Assembly: GCA_030278955.1 (NCBI GenBank)
Contig: JAOANR010000015.1
Location: forward strand, 18,757,073-18,821,072
Direction: 5' to 3'
Length of the DNA stretch: 64,000 nt
Source of the DNA: Hygrophila difformis
Lineage: Eukaryota; Streptophyta; Magnoliopsida; Lamiales; Acanthaceae
Program-made: the position numbers and the translations under genes
The notes under the pieces: model-generated
The model's database searches: none
The model's input: the letters and a program-made list of their open reading frames with translations, nothing else
What the model was told of the DNA's origin: nothing
Part shown: in pieces, positions 1 through 11,429 of the stretch
Layout: every line of letters starts with the position of its first letter
Position numbering within the stretch: the first letter of the stretch is position 1

Positions 1-933
1 CCATTTGCATAGTAGTCACTATTCATTGAGTAACATTGATTAATTTTTTTTAACATAGTTATATAAGAAAAAACATAGTCAATTGAGATCTTGTTAGATT
101 CGTCTAATCACGTAGTTTTAGAATACCAAATTTTTATAATTTTTATTTATGTACAATTTGAGTTATTAACCTTTAAAAATATGTCTTGGACGTCGTGAAA
201 TGCAGGAATGATGCATTTAAAAGAGAACAGAGGAAGTATGATTTATTTATATTGTTTTAAATTTATTCATTAATATTAAATAATTTTTTGTTATTATGTA
301 GGACGACCTAATTAGAATATTGAGCTAAGAGCCCCAAAAAATTCGAGAACACCCCGCTTGATAGTACATCAATCCCATTGCATCCTTTTAATTAAGAACA
401 AAAATATGTAAGGCATATGAGCAACTTCAAAGAAATAGTCGGAAAAGACACGAAGTCAACACAACACTGGCAAGCTCGTCTTATTACGAACTCAGACACA
501 AGACTCAAATAACTTAAATATTTGGTCATGATTATTTGAACAGTGTGCATGTGGTGTGGTTCATCTATGAGATTAATACTAGCTTAGGATAAACGAGACT
601 GTGACTGTGATTTATGTCTGACTATACTTTAGGCTCATGCATAGGGAACTAACTTTAGAATTTCGGGTAGCACTGAGTGCAATATCAGACATAATTTCAG
701 AAATAACTTCGAGATGTTAAAAATAATTTGTTGAATTGCCCGAAAATTATTTTGAAATTTTATAATAAAATGGTTTAACATTTATATAATGCCCCGGAAA
801 ATTTGTTCTGACATACGTGTAATTTTCTAAATTTCACCGAAGTCAAAGAGGTGTTTGGGTTGGGCCAAATCTACTATTGGGCCTTAACCAATCAATTTTA
901 TATTTCACACAAATTGGGACTGTGATAGCCCAA
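1..933. other. AT-rich intergenic DNA, unassigned
   Basis: No open frame of note and no recognisable domain on either strand. The part from about 640 to 930 has the look of a decayed retroelement leader or LTR (A/T-rich with short purine runs), but no partner copy lies in the window, so this is only an impression. The stretch ends at the Helitron insertion point. Confidence 0.3.
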
Positions 934-2219
934 TCTATATCTATATATAATAGAAGTATATAAAAACAATATCCTTATCAACTGTAACCTACCCTTATGA
1001 ACAGTAACCTATCAATTCTCTCTCACAAAAATCCCCTTATGAACAGTAACCTACCTATATCTCAATATTCACTTTCTGCACGCAATTCAATATACATTTT
1101 TAACCTTAATAACTCATTAATAACTCAAAATTTGTACAAGTAAAAATTCTAAAAGTTTGATATTTTAAAGCTACAAGATGAGACGAATCCAACGAGATCC
1201 AACTTGACTATGTTTTTTCTTTTACAGATATTGTATAGACATGATTCAAAGTTTGATAATAAACAGTAACGAAGGTCAATCATTTTTCAGTATCAAAAAA
1301 TGGAGGAAGTATATAAAAGCATAATGCACTTTCAAAATATAAAAAAACCAAATTTGAAGCAAAATTCACATTAGATAATTGTTTTTCATTAATTATTATG
1401 GATAAAAAATACTACTAAATATGTAGCAAAAATTTATGGGTTTGATATTATATTTATTATTCAAATATAATTCCATATATTTTTTTTATTCTTAACAAAT
1501 ACTTTATTAATGAAAAAGTATATTTAATATGATAACAAAATTTAATAAATACCTTATATATTGATATTATATTCATAAATATAATGGATAACAAATATTT
1601 GTATTAGATATATTAAGTAAATTAGATAAACTGCAATACAACAATAAGTTAATCAAACTATAGTCATACATCCCATAAAATCATATCATTATGAAATTCG
1701 TGATAATGGTACATTCAATAATATTTTTTTCATAATCTTTTCGAGATTTTAATTTATCAATGGATTCAATCACAAGAGTATTTTATTATATTTTTTCAAT
1801 TTAATATTTATTTACATCTTTGTGAATTTCTAATTTATCAAGGCTTTAGAGTGAATCCATTACTGTGTGCAACTGTAATTTGATATATTTTATTTGCCTA
1901 TATATTGCATTAGAGCCGTGAGTATAAAGTATTTTATCTTTTATTTTTTATTTTTTTTCTCCTTTTAGACTATTGTATGTAGTATTATATTTTTTTAAGG
2001 CACTAAATTATAATATGAAGTATAAATTATTGATAGTGACATTGTCTATATTGCTCTATTACTGTAAAATGTATATATATATATTCATGTAATGCTCGAT
2101 ATAATAAAATTGAACAACTTTATTTGTTAAATTCGATTTTTTTTATTCACGTTTTTTAAATCCCCGCCCAATCATTCACGTTTTTCAAATTCCCGCCCAT
2201 TGGGCGGGGGTGATACTAG
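934..2219 (+). mobile_element. Non-autonomous Helitron
   Basis: The left end begins TCTATATCTATATATAATAG directly after an A. The right end is CTAG (2216-2219) directly before a T, as expected for insertion between A and T without target duplication. About 8 bp before CTAG lies a GC-rich hairpin, stem CCCGCC (2192-2197) with GGCGGG (2203-2208). The 1.29-kb interior is AT-rich, has no Rep/helicase coding capacity, and near the left end repeats the phrase CTTATGAACAGTAACCTA. The terminal structure is seen directly; assignment to Helitrons follows from it. Confidence 0.8.
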
Positions 2220-2959
2220 TTAAAGATAATGACACAATTCAAGCTAGAATCTCAGAATGGACCCTGGATTGATTGTGGGAGCCGAAACGCTTCCCTTATC
2301 TATTTTTAAGTCGAGGTGATTTGACTCGGGGCTTGTTTTCATCCTTTCCTTAAGCAGAGCTGGTTGCTTGTTCAAGAGAATCGTACGTAGTTAGAAAGAA
2401 ACAATGATGTCTTTGGAATATAATTCAGTGATTGTGGTTGAATTTTAGCTTGGTTTGTAAAAGACCCAAAGTAATTGTTTCATACTAGAATGGACATGAA
2501 TGCATCAAACTTGTTGTATGGGCTAGGCAAAGATAAAAATTTTTGCGCTTGCATGGTCTGTGCGTGGCTGACCACCGCAGTCGCCAACTTTTAGTTTTTC
2601 GTTTTAAAAACTTGGGATTTTAAGATGCAACCTCATTTTTTTCGTCCCCAACTACGAAACAAAGATCGTTGGAGTTTTTTGGAAGGGTTTCATTGCAAGC
2701 CAAGCATCTCTTAATGTCTTTGGAAAACAAGGTAAGATCTCTCTCAAAACCTTCAAAGTAGCATGCTCCTAAAAATCTCCCATAATATCCCACTATAGGC
2801 TTCTTTGAATAACAGTTCTCTTATGGTTCCCGTGGAATGCACAGTATGTTGTTGTAATATAGGTATCTATTTAGTCGGGGAAATTCCTTGAATGCATCCG
2901 CTCTAGTCTTCATCTGTACCATAATGTGTTCAAATACAACCAAATGTGTAATAACTGGC
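2220..2959. other. Unassigned sequence between Helitron and Gypsy relic
   Basis: No open frame or domain could be recognised. Given the retroelement relic immediately to the right, it may be decayed sequence of the same element, but nothing proves it. Confidence 0.25.
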
Positions 2960-3420
2960 TAACTGCAAATGATGATAAGGCAAGCCTCGTTGATAGTGCA
3001 ACAGCAACTACGGTATCACTTTCTTAGTTATACTTAATCACATAGTGAAAAGAAACTATGAATCCGCTCCAGCAAGCGTGTTTTCAACTGAGCTCTCCTA
3101 GGACCTTGATGTGTGCTTCAAGTCTCATATTCCATATGGATAATGAACTCATGTCCTCTCATATAATATCGCCACATCTCTAGTGTCACACAATAGCATA
3201 AAATTCTTTCTTATATGTTGAATAATTCAACGGCTTCCATTAAACTTTTCAATGTTATCGGTCTTTTCTCTCGAAATAAAACTACACCCATCCCGGTTCC
3301 TAAAGCATCACACTCGAGGTCAAATAATAGATCAAAGTACGGAAATGCCAATATTGAGGCATGAGCGAGATTGTACTTAAGCTCCTCGAATTATTTCTTT
3401 CAACTACCGCATTTCGAGCT
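2960..3420 (-). pseudogene. Decayed Gypsy pol fragment, RNase H region
   Basis: Translating the minus strand across frames gives pieces of the retroviral-type RNase H of Ty3/Gypsy elements. FDLECDALGTGMGVVLF (about 3275-3335) matches the CDASG..GAVL block. NYSTYKKEFYAIV (about 3190-3230) matches the NYSTYDKEFYA block. Further downstream (toward lower coordinates) are a WRHYL/EFIIH-like block and a degenerate VADALSR-like block near 2985. At least two frameshifts and a stop separate the blocks, so this is a dead fragment. No LTRs belonging to it were found. Confidence 0.65.
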
Positions 3421-3447
3421 AAAGTTATATGTAAGGCTCTAAACATT

Positions 3448-3540
3448 CATTGGCGGATCTATGTGTAGTTGCGGTAGGTCAATTGACCCACCAATAAGAG
3501 GGAAGAAAACAAAAACTAGTAATTTAGTACTAATAAATTA
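3448..3540. mobile_element. Possible hAT terminal fragment
   Basis: CATTGGCGGATC at 3448 followed by GGTCAATTGACCC resembles the inverted right end of the complete hAT element that finishes at 26288 (read on the minus strand, CAATGGCGGGAC then GGGTCAGCTGAC). No second end or target duplication was found, so this is a fragment at best. The AT-rich DNA from 3541 to 3783 holds nothing recognisable. Confidence 0.3.
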
Positions 3541-3786
3541 ATAATATAGCCCAAAAATTACCAATATCAATTCAATCCAATTAAAATTTTAATAGAGTTT
3601 AGCCTATAATATATTTTTCTAACATTACATTTTTCTCCTCTTACACTTTTTAATTTATATATTTTCCCCTAATCAATAATTGTTATGAAGTTTTCAAATT
3701 CAAGTTCAAATTGTTCGAGAACATTGTAATTATTTTGAGGTAATAGTATTTATTTTTAAATTTAATTTTTACTAATAGTACAATAA

Positions 3787-4222
3787 GGCCTCGTTTGGAA
3801 TGACTCTTGCAAATGTGTTTTTGACTTTTGCTTCTGTCAAAAGTACTTTTGATGGAAAAATAGTTTTTAGTTTGACTTTTTAGAAAAAAAACAAAAGTTC
3901 CTCGAAACGTTGCAAATGTGATTCTGAGAAGGCCCAGGGGGGCGCTTCTTCGAAAAACTGAAGCCAAAAGCACCTACTATGTGTGCAAAGTCTTAAATGT
4001 CCGCACTAATATATTTAAATTATACTATAAATACGTATCATTCTCATAAGTCGCATGTGGTAATTATAACATTCCAAAAGCACTTTTATCTTTATACATC
4101 TAAACATATTTATGAAAAAACTTTTTTTCAAACATTTCATCCAAACACAAAAGTTATTTGCTTTTGGCTTTCACTTCTGTTTCTACTTTTGGGCTTTTTT
4201 CAAAAGTCAATCCAAACGGACC
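3787..4222. mobile_element. MITE with GGCCTCGTTTGGA termini
   Basis: The left end GGCCTCGTTTGGA and the right end TCCAAACGGACC are imperfect inverted repeats. Similarity continues inward (GACTTTTG-type words on both arms). The flanks are TAA on the left and TTA on the right, close to the three-base TWA duplication of PIF/Harbinger (Tourist) elements but not identical. Length is 436 bp. ORFs inside are short and unlike known proteins. Confidence 0.5.
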
Positions 4223-4242
4223 TTAATTATATCATAAACTTA

Positions 4243-4408
4243 GTGGGTGTTTGGATAAGTGATGTGAAATTGATTATCTGATTATTGCGTTTTCAAAACG
4301 CAAATTATCAGGTTTGCAGCACCATTTTTAGCGGTTAAACTGATTATTTGTGTTTTGAAAACGCAATAATCAGATAATCACTTTTATTGCAGCTTATCCA
4401 AACACCCT
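4243..4408. mobile_element. Tourist-like MITE, right tip displaced to 9557-9562
   Basis: A near-perfect foldback of about 167 bp: GTGGGTGTTTGGATAAG at the left, CTTATCCAAACACCC at the right, and inner arms TGATTATCTGATTATTGCG / CGCAATAATCAGATAATCA. The left flank is TTA (4240-4242). The last bases of the element, ACCCTC, reappear at 9557-9562 followed by TTA (9563-9565). The MITE therefore has TTA duplications (PIF/Harbinger type) and was later split within its final bases by the retroelement 4409-9556, whose own duplication is ACCCT. Confidence 0.75.
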
Positions 4409-7400
4409 TGTTGGGACCAGATTTTGTTGTATGTGTTCCACCCGATGTTCGAACACCAGACGAGACTCCACGGCAAATTTTATCCATAGGCGAATTATTT
4501 TTGGAAAGAATATCTGCTGATCTCTGAAGATTCTCCCAATGAATCTGGACGAATTTCAGACATACGGGAATGATGTTCAAGGCAACTAAATCAATTTATT
4601 TCTGGAAGGAGCTCTTTAAGGAAGGTTGTGAATTAAAGGTGAATATTGTAACACCCCGGTTTTTGGTCACCCAGGTCGGGATGTCACCGCCACATCTCCC
4701 TAGTAAGACACGGTTTCTCCGAGCTTACTAAAGAGATGCAAGGCTAGGTATTGCAGTATTTAAAAACATTTAAATCATTCAAAATAGCCCATACAATATA
4801 ATTCGAAAATAATAATAGCATAGCGCAGCGGAAATATTTGGTTTAGTACAGTATCGCAGCGGAAAGTATAAAAAGGGCCGACATGGCCAAAACACGGGTT
4901 AAACAGGCCCGTTCATAATATAATCTAAAATACGAATTTAAAAGCAAAATAACATTTCCCAAAATCCCATGCATGAATCGTGCTCACACATGCTCATTCC
5001 ACATATTCTGTAAGAAAATGAATAAAAACGGTTTTGGTCAGCAAATTTGCTGAGTAAGCTAACACATGCATGATCGTAGGGTTTAAAAGCCATTAATTTA
5101 ATAATTTAATAAAAGCATGATAATAACATAATATTTGATTTAATCTAATCAACTATCCAATAGCATAATTTATCTCAGGGCTCTATCTAATAACACATAT
5201 CGCATGGTTTAAGATAAAAGCCATAATTTAAATAAAGCATTTAAATAATTTAATTGGACAACAACATAATTTAATCTAATTTAATTTAATTTAAAATCCC
5301 CATTACATCCCCGATTTGGTATTTCAAAGTTTCACGATAGCATCGCGATGTCAACAAGTTTAGCCGGTAGCCCGGCGGCCGCAACCGTATCAGCCATACC
5401 CAGTACCACTCCGGAGCCTCGGGAAATCCATACGGATATTCACGAGAGTGTAGGCTCTATATTTCGCCGTTTTGGCAATATCACATTTCAAGTTTAGCGC
5501 GCGGGGTCACCATCGTCCATTACGGCACGAAGTGAATCGTTAGGGGGCACCCTGCAGAGCACTCACCCCTAATTTTAATTTATCAAGTTTCTAAGGGGAT
5601 TTAATTTTTAAAATCTGACTTCAATTGTATTTATTTAAAAATAATATCTCAACTCATTTCAACCCTAAAGGTTAATTCCATGTTTCAACAAGATTTCAAG
5701 ATTTTGTTTCCGGTAAACCACAGTTTACTCCAAAATTCGTCAAAAATCAGATTTAATTCCAAAAATTCCAAAATTTCATATCTGACTCGGAAACGTCAAG
5801 ATCTACAACTTTCGTGTTTTAACTTTTTCAATCCGAGATACCTAAATAGGTCAAAATCACCAATTTTCTCAGAAGAACAAATCTGTCCGAATTTAATGTA
5901 TCACAGTTTAAAGATTTCGAATTCTACCATAGCAATTCAACTCCAAATTTAATGAAATTTGACAGAGATCATCTTAAGACATTTATCTACAACTTTCATG
6001 TTCGGCCAAAGATCTAAAACAGTCTAGATCCTATGTCAAAAACGTGATCAAGATCATTCCTAAGTTCTGTCCAAGATTTCAAGATCTAGATTCAAACAGC
6101 TCGGTTTCGGTGGGTTTTCACATATCAAATCGTCTCTAAAAATTCTCAAAACTTTACAGTAGCTAGATCTAAGTCTTAGAAACGTTTTTTGTGTTTTAAG
6201 TTTTTCCGTTTGAGTTCGTTTTAAGGTTCGGAAAAATTCATCAAATCTGTTGCATCGGTAGAAAGTTTAGATTGACAGATTTTCGATTTCTTGATAATCT
6301 TTTAGTTTGAATGTTTTAATTCATCCCAAAACCATGTAAGAGTTAACTTACGGAGTCTATGAACGTCCGGGACCGTCTATTCGAAGGCGTGGCTTCCCGT
6401 CCATCTTTTCTCCTCTCCGTTCGTCGGGTTCTACGATCTAGATCCAATACGGGGTGTAGAAAGAAAAAGGAGATGATTAGGATTCGTTTTCGAATCGTTT
6501 ATTGAATAAAGATTGGATCGAGACTTACCACGACTATGGAGATCTGTAGAAAAATTCGTCCAACAGCGTTCGTCTTGGTTTCGTGCCTCCGACGACTCCG
6601 GATTTAGGGTTTCGAATGTATAGAAGGTTGTAGGGTTTTGTAAACTTGTTCGGGGCTCCCAAGGGCTTTATTTATAGATTTCCCAAGCCCTAGGGCGTCC
6701 AACATCTGACCTAAAGGTCTTGGGTCGAGAGATGTTCAACCGAAAGTCGAAAAATCCGCGTTCGGGCGAGAGATTCACGCAACGGGCGAATCTGTCGTGT
6801 GGCGCGGGCGTGGCGCGCTCTCCCTTGTTTGACCGCGCGGCCACCGCGCGACACTCGCCTGGACTTCGGTCCGGGCGGGTCGTGCGATCCGTCGTGCTTT
6901 TCCGCCTCTCTTTCGGGTTTCTCTCCCTCTATGCTCCCGAATTCCGATTTCCGGGGTATAATCGGGTTTCTACTTTCTCTCTAAATTTATTCTCGGGTCT
7001 AATTGGATGTTTTGGACTCGAATCCTCGAGTTTATTAGTGTCGGGTTTCGGTGTGCAATTTATTTACCTTTAATAATTCTTTTTATTTAATTAAATTCCT
7101 TTAATTCCTTTTTAAGTTAAAATCTCATTTCTCATTTCCTTATCTTTATTTATTTATTTATTTGCTGGATTCATTTATTTATTTATGGTATTTATTTTAT
7201 TTATTATTTATTTAATTATTGTTTTATTTTATGATGGAAAATTCACGGGTATTACAAATATTCACCTTCCTTATGCTCGAATTATTGCAGCTATATGAAG
7301 GCCCCTCCGGATGGCAAGATGGTATAGAAAGAGTGGACGAGACTTTCAAAGAAAACATTCATAAACAATCGTCCAAGGGTGAGGAAGAAAATACGAGTTC

Positions 7401-8033
7401 TTCAACCATGAATTAATCAATTCAAATCATTTGGTTGAAGAACTCAAAAGCAGTGACATTCTGATTCTTATGTTATATCTATGAATGTCATTGCGCCTTG
7501 GTTGAACATTTGGAGAAGATGGATTTCGTGAGTCTACACATAAAGGTGACGATAATATGTGTGGGCATCTTCCAAGGCATTCGTCATGTTGACATCGTGC
7601 TATCAAAGACGAGGAGGAGAAGATCAAGGAGGATCGCATCACAGGCTTCGTTCGAGGGAAACTTGAAGCGGGGAGCTTTGAGGGGTTGGAGAAAGGTCTT
7701 GGAGGGATCTTCACCAAAACGGGGATGTTTTGGTCAATACAACTTTCTGCTTGGCGATTGGAGTGATGGCAGATTCGCGTTCGCTAATGTTCAGGTTGGA
7801 ACCCGGTGTTTGAATATTTAGTGGAAGTCTCCTGGATTGGTATCCCCCAGATGTAGGCCTTGGGCCGAACTGGGTCAACAACTTTCTGTTTGTTCATTTT
7901 TTACTTTCACGCATTTTAATTCCGCTGTGCTTGATTTAGTACTAACCTACTAATAATTTTCGAAGCGTGTGTTGTTGAACAAACAGATTTAATAAGTTAC
8001 ACATCTCGACAAGAAGAAAAAAAGGACCCAACA
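4409..8033 (+). repeat. 5' LTR of Sirevirus-like element, interrupted
   Basis: Without the inserted solo LTR and its extra 5-bp duplication it is about 1,010 bp, matching the 1,004-bp 3' LTR at 8553-9556 with scattered substitutions. The part before the insert is 4409-4646 and the part after is 7257-8033. A 107-codon open frame (7498-7821) occurs at the matching place in both LTRs and is not considered a gene. Confidence 0.8.
4647..7256 (-). mobile_element. Solo LTR, 2.6 kb, Gypsy-like
   Basis: Begins TGTAACACCCCG and ends CGGGTATTACA, with the 5-bp duplication AATAT at 4642-4646 and 7257-7261. The uninterrupted sequence survives in the sister LTR near 8786, which confirms the insertion exactly. 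On the minus strand a TATA-type motif CTATAAATAAA (6668-6678) is followed by leader-like sequence, so transcription would run leftward. No PBS, polypurine tract or coding sequence is present, so it is a solo LTR. The end sequence resembles chromovirus LTRs, but no protein domain supports a family. A CpG-rich block spans about 6720-6960. Confidence 0.75.
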
Positions 8034-8035
8034 AT

Positions 8036-8048
8036 TGGTATCAGTGCC
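8036..8048 (+). other. Primer-binding site (initiator tRNA-Met type)
   Basis: TGGTATCAGTGCC lies two bases after the 5' LTR end. It matches the usual plant Copia PBS TGGTATCAGAGC apart from one base. It primes minus-strand cDNA synthesis in elements of this type. Confidence 0.75.
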
Positions 8049-8347
8049 ACACACCTTCGGGTGAGATCCATCTTGGCGAGATGAGTAAAGGAGAAAGATT
8101 ACGTGGTGTTGAGGGGGAGTTACTCATGCCGAATCACCCTAATCGAAAAATCAAACAGAAGGTATAAAATCATAACCCTGTCAATTTGATTTCACTAATC
8201 TTGTTTGTTATTTTCTTAACAGGAATCAAATTCGGGGGGAGTTTAAGTGATGTTTGATTTGAGGGGGAGTTTTTTGTTTGTTAGGATATTATTGTACATG
8301 CTCCATGTTTTTAACGTTGAATATTTTGATGTACGGAGCATTAGATT

Positions 8348-8552
8348 TGTTGGGGTTTATGTTTGGGTATTTTTCTTTACTTTATTCTTTTATGTTCAAC
8401 ATCGGGTTGCATTTGTAATTGGCCCACATCCTGCCAAAAAGGGGGAGATTTGTTGGGGTTTATGTTTGGGTATTTTTCTTTGCTTTATTCTTTTATGTTC
8501 AACATCGGGTTGCATTTGTAATTGGCCCACATCCTGCCAAAAAGGGGGAGAT
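8348..8552 (+). repeat. Tandem duplication of the polypurine-tract segment
   Basis: Two nearly identical units of about 103 bp start with TGTTGGGG at 8348 and 8451, and each ends with AAAAAGGGGGAGAT. The 3' LTR start TGTTGGGA follows directly at 8553, so each unit mimics a PPT-LTR junction. The open frames across this duplication are by-products of the repeat. Confidence 0.85.
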
Positions 8553-9556
8553 TGTTGGGACCAGATTTTGTTGTATGTGTTCCACCCGATGTTCGAACAC
8601 CAGACGGGACTCCATGACAAATTTTATCCAGAGGCGAATTATTTTTGGAAAGAATATCTGCTGATCTCTGGAGATTCTCCCAATGAATCTGGACGAATTT
8701 CAGACATATGGGAATGATGTTCAAGGCAACTAAATCAATTTATTTCTGGAAGGAGCTCTTTAAGGAAGGTTGTGAATTAATGGTGAATATTCACCTTCCT
8801 TATGCTCGAATTATTGCAGCTATATGAAGGCCCCTCCGGATGGCAAGATGGTATAGAAAGAGTGGACGAGACTTTCAAAGAAAACATTCATAAACAATCA
8901 TCCAAGGGTGAGGAAGAAAATACGAGTTCTTCAAGCATGAATTAATCGATTCAAATCATTTGGTTGAAGAACTCAAAAGCAGTGACATTCTGATTCTCGT
9001 GTTATATCTATGAATGTCATTGCGCCTTGGTTGAACATTTGGAGAAGATGGATTTCGTGAGTCTACACATAAAGGTGACGATAATATGTATGGGCATCTT
9101 CCAAGGCATTAGTCATGTTGACACCGTGCTTTCAAAGACGAGGAGGAGAAGATCAAGGAGGATCGCATCACAGGCTTCGTTCGAGGGAAACTTGAAGCGG
9201 GGAGCTTTGAGGGGTTGGAGAAAGGTCTTGGAGGGATCTTCACCAAAACGGGGATGTTTTGGTCAATACAACTTTCTGCTTGGCGATTGGAGTGATGGCA
9301 GATTCACGTTCGCTAATGTTCGGGTTGGAACCCGGTGTTTGAACATTTAGTGGAACTCTCCTGGATTGGTATCCCCCAGACGTAGGCCTTGGGCCGAACT
9401 GGGTCAACAACTTTCTGTTTGTTCATTTTTTACTTTCACACATTTTAATTCCGCTGTGCTTGATTTAGTACTAACCTACTAATAATTTTCGAAGCGTGTG
9501 TTATTGAACAAACAGATTTTAATAAGTTAACCAGAAGAAAAAATAAGGACCCAACA
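8553..9556 (+). repeat. 3' LTR of Sirevirus-like element
   Basis: 1,004 bp, TGTTGGGACC to GGACCCAACA, followed by the ACCCT duplication at 9557-9561. It shows the undisturbed sequence GTGAATATTCACC at the position where the 5' LTR carries the solo-LTR insertion. Confidence 0.85.
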
Positions 9557-9565
9557 ACCCTCTTA

Positions 9566-9872
9566 ATTATATTAATTATTGTGATAATTTGATCTAACAA
9601 ATAAAAAATCCTAGATCCGCAACTGGCTCTAACAAAAGCTAACACATATCCGATCCGACTAACCGGCCATCCAAAACCAATCCAATAACTCAAATACCAT
9701 CAGTATATCTCCGATCCACCACAAGGCCCATATTGAATAATATTGCATCTACAATTAATAGGTTGGAATGGAATCATCATGAACTAAAACAGGTAACAGG
9801 TAACAAGTAACAATTTATGTCGCGCACTGACCAGATACAGTCGGAGCATCATTAACACTAAAACTTGTTAAA
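9566..9872. other. Unassigned intergenic sequence
   Basis: No ORF, repeat or motif could be recognised between the split Tourist-like MITE and the first Stowaway element. Confidence 0.3.
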
Positions 9873-9874
9873 TA

Positions 9875-10135
9875 CTCCCTCCGTCCCATTTAACTTGTCC
9901 TGTTTCACTTTTGCACACAATCCAATGCACTTTTTTATCTGTTAATATCTCAAAATATACACAATGAAAAATTATACAAAATATATATTATAAAACTACG
10001 TGATCATACGATTCTAACAAGACCCATCTCGACTATTTTTTGCTAAATATATACTTGCAATTAAATTGAGTCAAAGCTGAACAATGAATAGTGTAAAAAA
10101 GTCAAACAGGACAAAGTGTAGTGGGACGGAGGGAG
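9875..10135. mobile_element. Stowaway MITE
   Basis: Terminal inverted repeats CTCCCTCCGTCCCA and GTGGGACGGAGGGAG with TA on both sides (9873-9874, 10136-10137). At 261 bp it is AT-rich and without coding capacity. These are the hallmarks of Tc1/mariner-derived Stowaway elements of plants. Confidence 0.9.
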
Positions 10136-10313
10136 TAATATAGAACTCCAAGTTGCTGTCTAGCTAGGTTCACTCATCCTATACCCATGTTCATCATCTG
10201 CGCCAACCTATGCAGTATATATCCAAAATAAAACATCAAAACAATGTATTAGTACAAAGTACCGAGCAAGAAATAGCATAGGAAGGTAGTAGTGCAAATT
10301 CATCAATGATATA

Positions 10314-10577
10314 GGCCTGTTTGGCAAATAAGCTAAATGAAATTAGCTTATTTTAGTCAATTTAAGATAAATTAGCTTATTTCAAATGACAAAATACTTT
10401 AAAATAGTGTTCAATCCGCTCTTTTTAAAACCGCTGCAAATAGCAGCATTTTGGAAATAGCTTATTATGGGCAAAAAAATTTGCCTCAAAACTGTCAAAC
10501 AGCTAATTTTAACTAATTTATTACTCAAATTACTCAGATAATTAGTTAACAGCTAACAACTAATTCCCAAACAGGCC
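10314..10577. mobile_element. MITE with GGCCTGTTTGG termini
   Basis: Perfect 11-bp inverted repeats GGCCTGTTTGG (10314-10324) and CCAAACAGGCC (10567-10577) bound a 264-bp AT-rich interior containing repeated AGCTAATT-like words. The duplication is unclear (ATA-rich flanks), so the superfamily is left open (PIF/Harbinger or hAT). The next MITE's duplication begins only 4 bp to the right. Confidence 0.6.
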
Positions 10578-10589
10578 CATAATAAATTG

Positions 10590-11001
10590 GGGAAAAATCC
10601 ACTTTTGATCTCGTAGGAATTTCTCTCACCCACTTTTGGTACCACATTTATGAATTTTCCACTTTTGGTCCCGTTAGATTCATTTTTTCCACCTTTGGTG
10701 CCACCATTAGTTTTTGACCAAAAATCAATAGTTTGACCGTTAGCGGGGTAAAAATATAATTTATATAAAATTATATCTTCTAATTATTGCTAAATGACCC
10801 CTAAATTCATTTTTATAGTACCCACCCATATTCATTTTTGCCCCCACTAACGGTCAAACTATTGATTTTTTATCAAAAACTAACCGTGGGACCAAAAGTG
10901 AAAAAAAATGAATCTAACTGGACCAAAAGTAGAAAATTCATAAACGTGTGACCAAAAATGGGTGAGAGAAATTCATACGGGACCAAAAGTGGATTTTTCC
11001 C
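10590..11001. mobile_element. Mutator-type foldback MITE
   Basis: Long inverted repeats GGGAAAAATCCACTTTTG / CAAAAGTGGATTTTTCCC continue imperfectly for over 150 bp per arm. The 9-bp duplication AATAAATTG is perfect (10581-10589 and 11002-11010), the length expected for Mutator-like elements. Length is 412 bp and there is no coding. Confidence 0.85.
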
Positions 11002-11060
11002 AATAAATTGAGATTAGTATTTAAGGACAAAAAGTAAATGGAAAAAAAAAAAAACAACTC

Positions 11061-11380
11061 TAACATACAGTCCCATAATTTATTTATTTTCCAAAATTAT
11101 TCTATAAAAAATGATTTAACACAATCTATCCGATAACTATGCTAATCTTAGCCAAATCTATCCCACCAATCCCCTAGTGACCATTAATGTTGATGTTGCA
11201 GTAGATTAGTGCACCTTATGGGATTGACGTGTCAGTACCATCCACTGCCACGTCAATATTAATTGTCATTACGGGGTGGGTGGGATGGATTGGGTTAAGA
11301 TTAGTATAGTTACCATATGGATTGCATTTATTTTTTATGGGATGATTTGATAAACCAAACAAAATTATGGGTCCATGTTA
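11061..11380. repeat. Foldback element, family unresolved
   Basis: The left arm (TAACATACAGTCCCATAATT from 11061) pairs imperfectly with the inverted right arm ending near 11380 (AATTATGGGTCCATGTTA). The inner arms also pair: ATGCTAATCTTAGCC-like on the left, GGTTAAGATTAGTATAG on the right. No convincing target duplication was seen. Confidence 0.5.
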
Positions 11381-11429
11381 GCCCAAGAATTTAGAGGCTC
11401 AAGTTAGTTGGCCCAATCTGCAATGAAAG

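Larger units (their letters stand above)
4409..9556 (+). mobile_element. Non-autonomous Sirevirus-like LTR retroelement
   Basis: Two LTRs beginning TGTTGGGACC and ending GGACCCAACA flank an internal region of only 519 bp with no coding capacity. The host duplication is ACCCT (4404-4408 and 9557-9561). A primer-binding site lies at 8036 and a polypurine tract (AAAAAGGGGGAGAT) ends at 8552. Several GGGGGAG runs (near 8110, 8235, 8265, 8440, 8541) and the junction GGGGGAGATTGTTGG are typical of Sireviruses. It must have moved with proteins supplied by another element. The 5' LTR holds a later solo-LTR insertion. Confidence 0.8.

Noticed and set aside
6720..7073. CpG-rich ORF as a possible gene or CpG island
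   Set aside because: Inside a solo LTR, with overlapping frames equally open and no domain.
7498..7821. 107-codon ORF, also at 9027-9350
   Set aside because: The duplicate position is explained by the two LTRs of one element; low-information basic peptide, no domain.
8247..8717. 156-codon ORF
   Set aside because: Runs over the tandem PPT units and into the 3' LTR; the internal repeat in the peptide is the DNA duplication.
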